Source: Skeletonema tropicum (lineage: Eukaryota > Bacillariophyta > Thalassiosirophyceae > Thalassiosirales > Thalassiosiraceae). Taken from it: a stretch of DNA of 64,000 nt. The DNA lies in the NCBI GenBank assembly GCA_037178625.1, contig CM074143.1, positions 186,001 through 250,000 of the forward strand, written 5' to 3'. The position numbers were made by a program, and so were the translations under genes. Positions 1-11,933 of the stretch are shown here, piece after piece (position 1 is the first letter of the stretch; each line of letters begins with the position of its first letter). The notes under the pieces were generated by a model. The model was not told the origin of the DNA, ran no database searches, and saw nothing but the letters and a program-made list of their open reading frames with translations.

Positions 1-102
1 GCGAAAAAATCATTGATTGCCGCTGCACACATCATACAAGCAAGTAGGAGTAGATGCTTACCATCTGATAACAGATATATACAGCAACTACAAACATTAG
101 CA

Positions 103-1345
103 ATGAGTGAAGCAATCATCTCTCTCCTCTGCTCCCTCGGAGTACTCTTGGTCGCCTCACTAGGCTACAATTTCCTCCAACCAAACGGCGGCACAAGTAT
201 CAAATTCCATCTCGTCTACTTTGTCTGTGCCATCTGCCTCGTTGCCTTTCTCCCCGCCAGCATTGCCAACCGTGTCTTTACTGCGCTTAGTGTGGCACTT
301 GTTGGGGCGATGTATCCGGTGTATCGTGCTACGAAGGCGGTGTGTACTCCTGAGGAAGATGATGATAAGGAGTGGCTGCAGTATTGGGTAAGTTGGAATC
401 CATCATCATGATGTTGTGTCCATCACATCATCTTCAAGTTGTATCTTTTATTCGCGCACTAACTCCTTGTCTTTTCATCACTTACACATCATCTCTACAC
501 ATCATCTCATAACCACTCAGATGCTCGGTGGAGTGCTCTTTGTGATCACAACATGGGTCGACGACGTCATCAAAAAAGACTCAGTTGATACAATTTGGTT
601 GGGCAGCCTTCTCTTCCTCTTCTATTGGCTCTACTTTCCACTCACATGTGGGGCACTCGTAATCTACGAAAAATTTACCGAGCCGTATGTAGGCCCGAAA
701 TTGAGACCACTGCAACGAAAAATGAGCAACTTTTTCATTGCTCTGCAGCAGATGGCCTCCAATGTGTCTCATTTGTACCTTGTGTGGATCATTTTCATGT
801 TTTTGCCCGCTGGATTGAAGCGTATTATTGCCATTGCCATTGGTACGGTTTATCCCACTATATGCTCTATCTCTGCAGTTGCAACGGAAGAGATTGAAGA
901 TGATACCTATTGGCTAACGTATTGGTCGGTATATGGATGTCTCTTCCTCATCATGGACGTTACCGAAGACTTCATTGGGCGCATCCCAGGATTTTACACC
1001 CTCATCATCTTAACCACCATCTACTTGATGTTGCCAATGTTTCGTGGTGCAGACAAGGTATTCCGTAAGGTTCTAGTACCCCTTGCTGGACTACAAGAAC
1101 TGCTCATGTTGCGTGATGCCATCATGATCAAGAAACAATCGCTCAAAGATTTGGATCCAGAGAGAGCAGTTGTCCTTCAAAAATCGATTGCCAAATTCTT
1201 TGATGGGTCGAGTTCGGATTCTGATCCAAGTGTATTGAAGGGAGAGTTGATGCAGGGTTGGAGCAATATTAAATTGCGAAAAATCAAACTCCCTTTTGGA
1301 AAGGCAGAGGGGGATGAGCCAACTGAAAAGACAAATCTCGTGTAG
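103..1345 (+). CDS. Two-domain TB2/DP1 (REEP/HVA22-like) membrane protein, 2 exons
   Basis: Exon 1 is 103-387 and exon 2 is 521-1345, giving 369 aa. The intron 388-520 starts GTAAGT and ends CAG, and the codon phase is preserved. I chose the ATG at 103 because the open frame further upstream has no ATG. The family (REEP/DP1/HVA22/Yop1) shapes tubular endoplasmic reticulum with hairpin membrane segments. Two tandem copies of the domain are visible: one from about residue 70 (GAMYPVYRATKAV, then an acidic patch and WLQYW), and a second from about residue 200 (GTVYPTICSISAV, acidic EEIEDD, YWLTYW). Each is followed by hydrophobic hairpins. The C-terminus is hydrophilic and basic. Most REEP proteins have one domain, so the tandem arrangement is notable. 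The intron splits the first domain right after the acidic-Trp motif. The family call is firm; the cellular role is inferred from the family. Confidence 0.85.
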
Positions 1346-1449
1346 TCTCGCCGTACTTGAAAAATTTCTGTTATATTATTATATAACAATAATAACAATT
1401 TTGTGTTTGGAGTAACAAAGGTGGTACTTAGTATGTTACGTTCCTCTCT

Positions 1450-4400
1450 CTAGCTTTCAGTTCCTACTTTCGTCGTCACCTCCGCATCCATCTCCTCCTC
1501 CACTTGCATATCAACATTAGTTGATGATTCAAAGCCACTCGCCTCAATTGATTCAATACTCGGCACAAATTCCTTGACAAACACACTCAATCGAGTGGTC
1601 CACCCCTTCACAAAGCCATTTGTCCCATCAGGACCTTTGGCCATACGAGATTGTGCCATTATTTGACCACCCATCCCCTTCAGCTCCTTCTTTACGGTCA
1701 AATTCAGTCTTGGGCGTTCTTTCAACCCCCCGCTGCTTCCACTTCGGTCCCGATTGAACGAAGATGCAAGGTGAATGTCCTTTGTCCGGCACACTCCATA
1801 CATTTGGCCTTCGTACAATATTCCATCTACTTTCTCCTTATCCTGGAGGAGAGACTTGTGGCAACTGATCACTTCCGACAATTTGATTTCATATCTTTGC
1901 TCATTATTTGAAGATGACACAAAGACTGCTGTATCTGCCTCCATGTTGATATCTTCAAGTGTACCGCCCACGTTCGTAGCGGCACCCGCCTTCTCGACAC
2001 GAAGGTCTTTCACTAGATTTGCACCCCTCGTCTTACCAAAGGTGACAAGATCTCCTCGTTTAGGAGCACCAATGTTGACACCACCAGTGGCGGTACGATA
2101 CGCGATGGAGCTTGTTTTGTAGCGAATGTGTACACAGGCAGCAGTGTTGGAAGTGGTAGCTTCTTCTTTGAATGCATTCTGCCCGCCATCGTCTGGTTTA
2201 CTTTCGTCTGTGGACGTTGCAGCCTCACCCTCATTTTCAGCAGCAGTCGCCTGAGTTGCTGAACCAGTTGTATTGGGAGACGGTTTAGGAGAGAACACAT
2301 GTGATGGATCAGAAAGGAGCAGAATTGTGCCCTCTTCAACTACGCTGGATCCTAACTTTTTGTCCCCAGATCTTGCTTCTTTCACATTGTCCCACCTTCC
2401 TGCGCCTCCTTCGATGGTAGGTCCATTGCTTTTGTAGACAATGTGCGAGGGAGTGTTTGCCAGAGACGTGTGAGATGGCTCCATCAGAATGTAACCGGTA
2501 CATGTCGTGGCTTTATCTATTTTTGCGGTTGCCTTGAGTGTACCACGAGGCAGGATTGAAATATTCGTCGCACACAACTTTCCATTCTTTCCAATCCCTG
2601 CGTCAAACTTGACCTCGTCACCTTTGCGAATGACATCTGACCGCACAGCCTTCTTTGCATCATCGTTTGATCCAACCGACTTGAAGGGGAAAAAGACATG
2701 GTCACCCGTTTTGGATCCCTCTTCGTCCACAGCAGTGATGAAACCGAATTGACGACTGGGAATGACTTCAGTAACAATACCTTTGAGATCTTTTCGAGTT
2801 CTAGACTTCCCATCCTCGATGGCAGGTTTCTCCTTCCTCTCCACCACTGCGATATTCTCCACGACGATTGCACCCGACAGGCGATAGAGAACAATATCAC
2901 ATGTTACGACATCTCCAACACCAAGAGGTCCCTCACTCATGTCGGGGAATGAGTGTTTGTCGTACCGAAGTGCCTTGACTAACTTCTCCTTCTTTCGTCG
3001 ATTTGGTTTCTCGGGAGATTCTTCAGTTGAGGCTGTTTTTGCATTGTCGACAGCGGCAGCAGCGTCGCCAGATGCCTCTACGATGGCGCTCCCTGCGTCA
3101 CTTTCTCCCTTTACACTCTCTATAATATCTGCAACTGCAGTGTCTTCTTCCCCTGTCATTTCTGAAGATTCCATTGCATCGATGCTCTGCACTTTTCGAA
3201 CAATGCGCAGCTTTCGATTGTGTGGATCCTCTGCATTGTCTCCTGAAACTGGAACGTAGAGCCACTCCAAATCTTCTCTACTCTTCACCATGGATACAAT
3301 GACTTTCAAATCTATCTCGCTGAGAACGTCATGGAAGGTAATCTCGTCGCCATACTTTCCGGCCGAGATGGCATCAAGAAGCTTTGCGGTTGATGGGTAG
3401 CGTAGATTGGCACTTTGAATCGTCAAGGCCTCTTCTAATTCCATCATCCCGATGAATGGATTTTTTGCGTCCTCTTTGGTCACAGTTCCTTTCACTTGAG
3501 ATGCAATGACAAACTTATCTCGAACTGTTCCCTTTGGAAGTATTTGAACTCTTCTTCCCCGAAGCCCTTCCTTCTCCTGAGCAGCGCCAAAGTTGTTCTG
3601 TCTCGAACGCCCTCCTCCCCTTCCTCCAGCTCCTTGATTTGACAAAAGTTGTAGCGACAAATCAAACGATACTTCCATCCCAACTTCAACATGGACCCTC
3701 CCAGACTTGATCTGCACTGGATCGCTGTCATTGTAAATATCAGGATTGTTCTTCACTAAATCTGAATGAATTTCATTCGGCAATACCTCAAATAGAGGGA
3801 AGTACACGTCCACGTTGCGTTCAGCAGAGTGGATGAATCCATAATTGTCACGAATCGAACGAATCACTCCCTCAGTCCTTCCACATAAAGAAGGTTTTAC
3901 CAACCTAATCAACGCTTTGTTAGATCTCGTATCAACAGACGTAGCCTCTTCCGATTGGGATGACAAACATTGGCTGTGCTTCGTTGGCACTGCACGATTT
4001 GTCCCATCGGCAATAATTTGGATGACATCAAAGAGAAGCGTGTCACCGGGTCGAATCCAAATTCCCACTTCACCACTCGCACGACTGATGGCAAATGTTC
4101 CACAGGGGTACATGTCAGGATGCAATTCAACGTCAGTGACTTCATTGCCCTCCGTATCAATGATTGGTGTATCCAGGCGGATTTTCCCCATGACTGTGGC
4201 AGAAGCAGTATTGCTAGATCCACCACCGCCACTCTTCTTGGAAGGCCCCCCAAAGAATGAACCACCAGGTGAAGGAGCCTCCACTGGACATTCCAACACA
4301 TAACCAGTCACTCCCTGTGCAAGCTCATGCTCAAATTTAACTGTACCCTTGGGGAGTAGTTTGATCTTTCGAGCGCTCAGGCTTTTCCCTCCACCACCGC

Positions 4401-5772
4401 CACCCTTCTTGCTCCCTCTCCCTCCACCACCACCTCCGCCACCTTGCTCATTGACGACATAAAATTCCACCTCTTGACCCTCCACCAATGATGGTAGTCT
4501 ATTATTATCATTGCCACCTTCCTTCTCCCCATCATCATCATCACCAACATCCGATGACTCTACATGTGAAAAATGAAAATACACCTGTTCCAATCTCGAC
4601 ACACTTCTCAAAAACCCATAACTATCCTTGATACTAACCACCTTTCCCCGTTCCAATGGTGCATTTTCCAATAACTTTGCCTCCCGTTCCAACCGTTGAC
4701 GTTCCCGTTCCGATTGGACGAGTGTAATGTCACGTGCGTATTGTTTTCCAGTGCGACGTTCGGTGACTAGTTTGAATTGAATGACATCTTTTCGTTCGAG
4801 ACGTGAGGGTTGTTTTCTAGACGGTTTGTAATCGGATGGTGTGTAATACACATCCACCTGTTGTTCATCGGTATCATCACTACCATCATCTTGTTGCTGC
4901 TTGAGACGAATAATACCATCACCACCACCACCACTTCCACCTCCACCCTTCTTTCCACCACCACCACCTCGTCTACCATCCTCTCTCATACAACTCAACT
5001 CCACACTCCCCTCCCAAACCTTTCCATCCACCACCTCTCTCTCCCACCAAATCGTCCCCTTCTTCAACATTCGTACATCCAACGCTGCCAACTTGGATGA
5101 TTCATTATTCTCGGTAGTAGTAGTAGTATTGACACGAAACTCCACCTCATCCCCAATTTGCAACTCGTCCGAATGTCCCGATTTGTATTCACTGTAGTGA
5201 AAGAAGAGTTCCATGTTGCGATCGGCACAGAGGATGAATCCGAATTTGTCGAGGAGGGTGTGGATTACGCCCTGTTCGATTGGGAGGTTGGATAATCGTG
5301 AGGCTCCTCCTCCTCGACGATTGTTGTTGTTGCGAGAAGTGTTATTGTTGGGGTTGTAGAGGCTTCTATTATTGGATGAAGATGATCGATGATAGGACGA
5401 CTGCTGACCTCTTTGAGAAGAATCATAATTGTTGTAATTGAAATTGCCAGAGCTAGAGCTGCCTCCTCCTGCTTGAGAAGAGGATGATCTAGTAGGAGGC
5501 TGTAACTGTAAATAACCATGATTCGATTGACGTGATGACGTCACCTGCTGCTGCTGGCGATCTCGCTGCTGCACTAATTTGACTTGCTGTTCTTGCTCTT
5601 GCTGGATTTCCAAAAAGCTCTTTTTGCGGTTGCTCTTATTATTATTTAGTGGTCCGCTCGCCGTAGCAGACGATAGCGAAGTGAGCTGCGTGGAGGCCGA
5701 TTTCGATTGTGACGCTGCAGCTGCCTGCCGCCGTTTTTGCATGAAGCGATCGCCCAGTGAGTTGTCCGCCAT
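1450..5772 (-). CDS. Multi-cold-shock-domain RNA-binding protein, CSDE1/UNR-like
   Basis: A single uninterrupted frame of 1,440 aa. The ATG at 5772 (MADNSLGDRF) is the first true ATG; the frame upstream of it begins only with a TTG. Four clear cold-shock domains are seen near residues 163-215, 375-445, 630-705 and 990-1065. Each has the GxV....(F/Y)GF motif (for example KFGFILCADRN, DSYGFLRSV, DNYGFIHSAERN, RQFGFITAV) followed by a V(F/Y)FHFS-like strand. Between them lie degenerate cold-shock-like segments introduced by LPKGTV-type linkers, the alternating canonical/non-canonical layout known from CSDE1/UNR, which controls mRNA translation and stability in the cytoplasm. The first 160 residues are Gln/Asn/Ser-rich and several glycine-rich linkers occur. 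It is longer than animal CSDE1 (about 800 aa). It is transcribed divergently from the transporter at 6637. The domain call is firm; orthology to CSDE1 is inference. Confidence 0.85.
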   Translation of the reverse strand: MADNSLGDRFMQKRRQAAAASQSKSASTQLTSLSSATASGPLNNNKSNRKKSFLEIQQEQEQQVKLVQQRDRQQQQVTSSRQSNHGYLQLQPPTRSSSSQAGGGSSSSGNFNYNNYDSSQRGQQSSYHRSSSSNNRSLYNPNNNTSRNNNNRRGGGASRLSNLPIEQGVIHTLLDKFGFILCADRNMELFFHYSEYKSGHSDELQIGDEVEFRVNTTTTTENNESSKLAALDVRMLKKGTIWWEREVVDGKVWEGSVELSCMREDGRRGGGGGKKGGGGSGGGGDGIIRLKQQQDDGSDDTDEQQVDVYYTPSDYKPSRKQPSRLERKDVIQFKLVTERRTGKQYARDITLVQSERERQRLEREAKLLENAPLERGKVVSIKDSYGFLRSVSRLEQVYFHFSHVESSDVGDDDDGEKEGGNDNNRLPSLVEGQEVEFYVVNEQGGGGGGGGRGSKKGGGGGGKSLSARKIKLLPKGTVKFEHELAQGVTGYVLECPVEAPSPGGSFFGGPSKKSGGGGSSNTASATVMGKIRLDTPIIDTEGNEVTDVELHPDMYPCGTFAISRASGEVGIWIRPGDTLLFDVIQIIADGTNRAVPTKHSQCLSSQSEEATSVDTRSNKALIRLVKPSLCGRTEGVIRSIRDNYGFIHSAERNVDVYFPLFEVLPNEIHSDLVKNNPDIYNDSDPVQIKSGRVHVEVGMEVSFDLSLQLLSNQGAGGRGGGRSRQNNFGAAQEKEGLRGRRVQILPKGTVRDKFVIASQVKGTVTKEDAKNPFIGMMELEEALTIQSANLRYPSTAKLLDAISAGKYGDEITFHDVLSEIDLKVIVSMVKSREDLEWLYVPVSGDNAEDPHNRKLRIVRKVQSIDAMESSEMTGEEDTAVADIIESVKGESDAGSAIVEASGDAAAAVDNAKTASTEESPEKPNRRKKEKLVKALRYDKHSFPDMSEGPLGVGDVVTCDIVLYRLSGAIVVENIAVVERKEKPAIEDGKSRTRKDLKGIVTEVIPSRQFGFITAVDEEGSKTGDHVFFPFKSVGSNDDAKKAVRSDVIRKGDEVKFDAGIGKNGKLCATNISILPRGTLKATAKIDKATTCTGYILMEPSHTSLANTPSHIVYKSNGPTIEGGAGRWDNVKEARSGDKKLGSSVVEEGTILLLSDPSHVFSPKPSPNTTGSATQATAAENEGEAATSTDESKPDDGGQNAFKEEATTSNTAACVHIRYKTSSIAYRTATGGVNIGAPKRGDLVTFGKTRGANLVKDLRVEKAGAATNVGGTLEDINMEADTAVFVSSSNNEQRYEIKLSEVISCHKSLLQDKEKVDGILYEGQMYGVCRTKDIHLASSFNRDRSGSSGGLKERPRLNLTVKKELKGMGGQIMAQSRMAKGPDGTNGFVKGWTTRLSVFVKEFVPSIESIEASGFESSTNVDMQVEEEMDAEVTTKVGTES

Positions 5773-6636
5773 GATTCGATTTATCAATTAGAATGCGCTT
5801 TGGTGAGATTGAGCGCAGTTGAGTTATATATAATTCGGATCGTGAAGTGAAGCGCAGATTGATCGAGAGGCGAGGCACGATCTTGCTTTTTGAAATCAAT
5901 ATTCGATAAATCAGCCTGACAATGCCGCCCTGTGATTATTTCTGATTCCGAGCTCTCTCTAACAGTCGTTTCGGTTAGCTGCAGCCAAATTATTATCGTA
6001 CTATTTGAACAGAGAAGTGTACGAACGATGGCAATAGTAATATAGTTCACGGCCGGCAATGATGACACGCGTAGAGAAGCCTTGGATTGATTGATCGTGT
6101 TCGGATAAAAAGAGCGGGTCTCTTTTTATTATTTGAGGAGCGGCACTGAAATAATTTTCAGCTATGACGATTCTAATTGCACCAGCTCTAGAGAGAGCCA
6201 ATTGCACTGCTGGGCGGGCGAGAGTTATTGAAAGCGAGGTGATTGACTGCAATCCAAATCCTCACAATGAGGAGAGCACGCACGCCTTGCTCTTGTTTTT
6301 TTCGATTTTCGAGCGCCTTCATTTTTTGGATCTTCAAATTTGTCTGTCCGGCCAGTCCGGCAAAAGACGTACCATACCGGTGCGACGTTTTTACAGGGGG
6401 AAGATAAGACGGGTATCTGATTATGCGGCACCACCTTCGCTTTTTCATCCAATGCAAGCTCACAATGACAAAAATAACGGCCGATCTTATTGCTAATGGC
6501 AACGGCACAGTAGCCATAATACATAGTTCATAAGTAGCCGACAAATACCATAATCTTTATTATGGTCGTCTAGAGGGGTGGTGAAGTTCACTAGTAATGG
6601 ACCTGCTAAGAAGATTGGCATACTTTCTTAACATCG
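5773..6636. promoter_or_regulatory. Intergenic region between divergent genes
   Basis: About 860 bp separate the start codons of the cold-shock-domain gene (leftward) and the transporter (rightward), so both promoters and 5' leaders must lie here. I see no convincing coding frame, TATA box or long repeat. Confidence 0.4.
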
Positions 6637-8972
6637 ATGGCTTCTCACGAAAAAATGACAGCATCATCCAACACCGCTCATCCATCATCGGAATCACCGC
6701 CTCCACCAAACAACAACAGCTCGGCCCTCTGGCACGGCCTCGGCCTCTTTGGCGAATCATACCTCCTCTTCTCCATCGGCACACTCCGGCCACTATGGGA
6801 GGCACTCTACCCCCTCTGCTTTGCTGAAAATAATGACGCCAACAATGACAACAACAACAACAGTAGTAGCTGTCCACATCCTCACCTAACCTACAATTCC
6901 CTCTCCTACAGCGTCGTACTGGGTGTCATGCTGGGGATGGTCCTCGTGGGCTCCCTCGCTGGACGGATTGGACGGCGGAATGGAAGTTTGTTAACGGCAT
7001 CTGTCATGGTGGGTGGTGCGACTTTGCTTGTGTTGGCTAGCTGGGTGCTTTCTGGAAACTTTGCAAACAACAATAATAACGACAACAACAACATTGAACG
7101 TGGAAGGCCAGATGTGCTATTCATGGTCATGAGCGCAGCATTGTTTCTATTTGGGATTGGTGTTGGTGGAGAATATCCGCTGAGTGCCAGTTTGGCGAGT
7201 GAGCGGGCCATGGCGGCCATGAAGGAACGGCAGCGGTTGGAAGAAGATGAGGCAGCAGAGCAGCAACAACGGATGTCAAGGTCATTGACTGGAGCGTCTG
7301 ATTTTATGTCATCGAGATTGTTAAATGATGATAATAATACTGATGATGAGGTGGTGAAGGGCAATAGTAATCAACATTCATGGCAGACTACAGATACAAG
7401 GAGTGCAAACATGACAAACATTGAACAATACAATGTCACTCAACAAACACAATCATCTGCCAACTTCAACAATACTCATGCTACCAGCAACAAATCATCA
7501 TCATCACAACCATCTTCATCAAAGACACTCTCACGAGGACGAGAAGTAATCGTCGTCTTCTCCATGCAGGGTATGGGGATATTGGCAAACTCACTCATTT
7601 TAACATTCTTGTTAATGATCACCAAACAAAACGGTGGACAGAAAAATGATAACAACAATGATGATGATATGAATCAGCAGGAACAAGCTGATGATGATTA
7701 CTACAACAATAGAAACTACAGTAATCAATTCCACACTCAACTCACACTACTCTACATCTGGAGAATAATCTACGCCATTGGACTCATCATACTAATCTAT
7801 GTACTGGTGTCACGGATACGACATTTGAGTGAAAGTGAAGTTTGGACACAGGATAGATTGAAACGGGATGAGGAGGAGTTGGAACGACAGCAGCAGAAGC
7901 AGCAGGGTGATAGATTGGAAGAGGGGAATTCAATTGGATTTATTCCTCCTTCGATAGTTCCACTGGATATTGGTCAGGTGAAAGAGGAGAGTCCACAGAA
8001 GAAGCAGATGCTGAAACAACAACAGCAGATATCTGAAACGCAACTTTTATTCAAACATTATGGAATAAGGCTGTTTGGAACTAGCATTACTTGGCTTCTC
8101 TGGGATATTGGTAAGTGAATTACTTTCATAGAAGTGCTTTTAGACAAAGTTCTCTATTCGTAAAAACACATCTCTCTCACTCTCATCCAATCCATTTCAA
8201 CTCTCTACCATTATCAAAACACAGCCTTTTACGGCAACAAACTCTTCCAATCCACCTTCCTCCTAGCCCTAACCGGTGAAAATGCCACACTCACCCAAAT
8301 CTCCGGAGCATCCGCCATCAACGCCTTCGTGGCCCTCTTGGGATATCACGCAGCTGCCTTGATCGTGGATAATCCCGTCGTGGGACGATTACGATTACAG
8401 CAGACTGGATTTGTTATTACCGGAACGCTGTTTTTAATTTGTGGAGTTTTGAGTGATCGTCTTTCGTCAAGGGCACTTGTGTGTATTTATCTTGGGAGTA
8501 GTTTCTTTGGGCAGTGTGGTCCGAATTGTACTACGTTTTTGATTCCTGCGGAAGTGTTCCCTACCGAGTGAGTTTTGTATAGTATGATGATGTTGTTCTC
8601 TGCTGTGCCTCTTTTTTTTTATTGTATTGTCTTCTAACAATTTTTTGGTCATCATTGATTCGAAGAATGAGAACAGTATGTCATGGCATATCAGCCTCAG
8701 CAGGAAAACTGGGAGCACTCATTGCCTCCATCCTATTCACTTTTGCCAAGACCGATAACGCCTTGTTCCTTATCAGCGGCTACACCTCCTTTGCTGCTGC
8801 GGTATTTACATTCTTAACAATACCAGACTTGACCACGTTGGATCTATATGAAATTGACAGATATTGGAGAATGATATTGAATGGTAAAGAGTATGAGTAT
8901 GATGGTGCTGCTGTGGATCCTAGGCATTTATCGTATTTGGAACGGCGGAGGAATCGAGGAGCCGTAATGTAA
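6637..8972 (+). CDS. Major facilitator superfamily transporter, phosphate:H+ symporter (PHT1)-like, 3 exons
   Basis: Exons are 6637-8110, 8225-8567 and 8666-8972, giving 707 aa. Both introns are GT-AG (GTAAGT...ACAG and GTGAGT...AAG) and the joined frame stays open. PHT1-type plasma-membrane proteins import phosphate with protons. Supporting motifs are GRRNGS after the second membrane segment, GVGGEYPLSASLASER near residue 175, and GPNCTTFLIPAEVFPTE continuing across the second intron into MRTVCHGISASAGKLGA. This last stretch is close to the PHT1 signature GPN.TTF..PAE.FP...R...HGISAA.GK.GA. The family normally has 12 membrane segments and 500-550 residues. The excess is mostly a long Asn/Gln/Ser/acidic-rich central loop (about residues 190-300) and a second Asn/Asp-rich loop near 330-360. 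Substrate is inferred from the motifs; another sugar-porter-clade substrate is possible. Confidence 0.85.
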
Positions 8973-9060
8973 CTGCTGCTTAGGTTATATGACTATACTC
9001 TACATTGATTTTGATTTGTGTTGACAACCCCTATTTCCACTTTCTCTCTCGACCCCATTG

Positions 9061-9516
9061 TTATACAAATAGCTCCCCGTCAATGCAATAAGACTCGAAT
9101 TCAGAAGTGAACGAGTGATAGGAAGAATGGTTTGCCTTGATGACACTCTGCCTACGCTTCTCTTGACGCCTTCGGTAGAGACCCTTGCACCGGCGCTTCA
9201 ATTCAATAAGTTCGAATATCTGAAAGGCAATCTTGGGCGGGATGTGTACCACTTCTTCATCTTCGTCATCGATCTCGTCATTGGGAGTACAAGCATTGTT
9301 CTTCGTGGAATCATCATTCTTGTGCTTGTGTTGTTTGTTTTGGCTTTCGTAGCCACCGTCACGACGACTTCTCCTGCTGTCGGTGGTGTCGGGAGTGCTA
9401 TCTGACGATAAAGATGACGTTGAAGCAGTTTCATCGCTTGAAGATGACGACTTACTGCCCGCCGATGCCATCCTTACATTGTTATAAGATGCAAAGTAGT
9501 TTGCAAGATCAAACAT
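9061..9516 (-). CDS. Small hypothetical protein, Ser-rich N-terminus and basic C-terminus
   Basis: 151 aa starting at an ATG at 9516. The protein is unrecognised. Residues 17-60 are Ser/Asp/Thr-rich, followed by a His/Lys/Asp-rich stretch, an acidic run (DEIDDEDEEVV near residue 80) and a short helix-prone segment (IFELIELKRRCKGLYRRRQEKRRQ) that could be a nuclear localisation signal. It lies tail-to-tail with the transporter, 90 bp from its stop codon. Composition is low complexity, so a chance open frame cannot be excluded. Confidence 0.35.
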   Translation of the reverse strand: MFDLANYFASYNNVRMASAGSKSSSSSDETASTSSLSSDSTPDTTDSRRSRRDGGYESQNKQHKHKNDDSTKNNACTPNDEIDDEDEEVVHIPPKIAFQIFELIELKRRCKGLYRRRQEKRRQSVIKANHSSYHSFTSEFESYCIDGELFV

Positions 9517-10335
9517 GATACTGCTAATGTAACTAAGACTGGGCCATTGCTTCCTTTCACCTCTAGCTAGGCTGCTGTTGGCGACGATAGCACACTCTTC
9601 TTACTGTTGTGCCATTGCTGGGTCCATCCAAAGCCTTGATGAGATCAAGGAGCTGGATGGAGATGGAGACGCGTGTTCGTTCGTTTGTGTTTCATTGTTG
9701 CTCTGCATTTTGTGACTAAGAACGTGTGCTGTGACCTGTGACAGTGTCATTCAGACTTACTGTACTCATAGCATGCTAAACGAACGACTCTCTTGAGTTG
9801 CCACTTAAAAATTAACGGAAATCTTAAAGTACGTCATGGTTGGCCCTCCAGGGGCGAAATTATCTACAATTATCTAGAGCAATGTCACAAGTTACTACCC
9901 TTCGAGTGTAATTAACTATGAAACAGCATTTGCATTTGCACAGAAGATGACACTCAATACTACTACTTCACTCCGGAGTGAGTAGCCAATGTCCACAAAG
10001 ACGATTCCTCATGCACCTACACTTTCCTCTCCTAAAACTCAGTATATACCCTGTGGAATAATTTGATGCACTTTTTTGTCCCCTCAGATGCCAAAACATC
10101 ATTTTGCAAGTGTTATCCTTTTGCACAAGACCAAAGCAATGCATGGTGTGGATGGCCGAATATCATCACTACCAACAATAACTTTGCTACGGCAACCCTC
10201 CTAGCAATCTGGTATTGCAGCCTGGTATTGTCTCTTTTCATTTGACTCGCTCAAATAATGGAGAAAGCGAACGCTATCAGCAAGACACAAGAACAACTCA
10301 TTCGTGACTGCATCTTCATCTACTCTCGTTCTATG
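9517..10335. other. Non-coding stretch before the duplicated region
   Basis: No gene is supported. A short dispersed motif near 9,808-9,850 (AAAGTACGTCATGGTTGGCC) recurs in altered form near 13,785 and 38,395, which suggests an old interspersed repeat. Confidence 0.4.
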
Positions 10336-11445
10336 AAATCGTTGTGTACACATACAAGAGGAAGAAAGTGCTACCCTTTAACATCTTGGATTATGTTGCG
10401 GTTGGCTTGACTAGAAAGCACAAATATATTCATTCTTTTCTGCAAGTGCAAACTCAGTTGCTATCAAAGTCGAAGGATGCATAAAAAAAATTGCATTAAG
10501 TATCTCTTTAGGTTTCTTTGCTACGTTCGTGGGTTATGTTGTAGGGCTATCTATGAGGAATGTGTTAGGTGAATAAGTGGTGTTCCTCTGGACAACTGTG
10601 TATCATCTGTACAATTGAGTACAATAATAAGAAGGGGGGGGGTTGTTTGGCTCTACAGCGCAGCCTGACTTTTAAGAGGAACTTGCTGGACTTTCCGGCA
10701 GCTGTTGCAGCTGTGTAAGAAGGTTTCTCACTGTCCTCACCCTCATTGACGATGTCTTGTCCATGGACGATGCTTTCCAGCTGAAACTTCTATTTTGATT
10801 ATCCTGTCCGTGCTGTTGTTAATTAAGGCCAACATCCCGCCAAAATCATTGAGTACTTTCATAATGCTGCGGTAACACAAGTCCATTTCTAACTTCATGG
10901 AAAGCGACGCTTCAATTCCTGGATGTATCGGCAAGTGGTTGCTTTCTTGCGCTTAGAGAACACAGAAATGAGTGGAGCAATAATTGGTAAAGCCTGTCTT
11001 GCGATTCATCAACTGCCTGCCCGAGGCGCTCAGTCTCACTTGCCAGATCAGACGCGAAACAAGGAAATGTCTCCAAACAAGGGAACGTAGCTCTAAAGCT
11101 CCCTATTCTTACGACTCACAGGGGACTGTAGTCTGCTACGATTTGTTGGATGTGTGTAATATAATATATACTTCATTCGAATGGGACTCTGTAACTATTT
11201 TGATGGGAAGAAGAGTTGTTGCGACGTTGCAGAGTGGATACAATCTATGTACGTAAAGAGGTAAAAGATTATGCAATGCTTCTAACACTGAAGTTAATTC
11301 GGTAAATAGCGTTTATCGTACAAATATATACATCTCAAATCTACCATGAGTAGAGAGTAGAGAGAGAGAGAGTTGACTTCGTACCGAGTCCATCGTTCCT
11401 GAAATTGCACGGTAGCTTCTCTCCACTTCTTCTAGTTCATCAGCA

Positions 11446-11904
11446 TTAACCCAAATAGATCTGTCTCAAACCATTCATGACATCATCCACCGAGCCCGAA
11501 TCCTGCTCGTCAGCGACAAGAGATGCATCAAGAGTGACATGAAAGTCACAGGAGTCGTCATCAACAAGGTCTTTCATCAAGTCATCAAGTAACAGATGTG
11601 GGTGTAGCTCGAACGTAATCCTTGACTTTCTCACACAGGTGGCCGTCGACTGCTCTTGGGCTGACAGCGAGCTAGAGGACGATCCGTGATCAGAGGAGTC
11701 GTCTTTCACGTCCTGAAGAAGGAGCTCTGTCATTCTTACTCTGTCATTTGAGTAGTAGAGAAATGGGTCTTGAACTTTCAGGATGGGATGGATTTCTTCA
11801 GTGCGGCTGTACACATGTTGGGCGGTTTGTCGGCAGTAGTCGTCCTTAGTCTTGGCATAGGAGGATGTAACAGCGGAGCATGGTTGTCGAGAGGCCTTCA
11901 TCAT
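11446..11904 (-). CDS. MMKAS-family acidic protein, copy 1 (one module)
   Basis: 152 aa, ATG at 11904. I do not recognise a function. The protein has an N-terminal MMKASRQPCSAV, then one module with two conserved motifs, DPFLYYSNDRVRM and RKSRITFELHPHLLLDDL, separated by an Asp/Ser-rich linker. The C-terminus is common to all copies (ASLVADEQDSGSVDDV). The frame is conserved in all four copies in the window while the flanks have changed, which argues for real coding sequence. The motif pair reminds me of lineage-specific diatom protein families, but that is from memory. Confidence 0.6.
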   Translation of the reverse strand: MMKASRQPCSAVTSSYAKTKDDYCRQTAQHVYSRTEEIHPILKVQDPFLYYSNDRVRMTELLLQDVKDDSSDHGSSSSSLSAQEQSTATCVRKSRITFELHPHLLLDDLMKDLVDDDSCDFHVTLDASLVADEQDSGSVDDVMNGLRQIYLG

Positions 11905-11933
11905 GGTAGGTGTGCCCTGTAGAATTTGATCCT

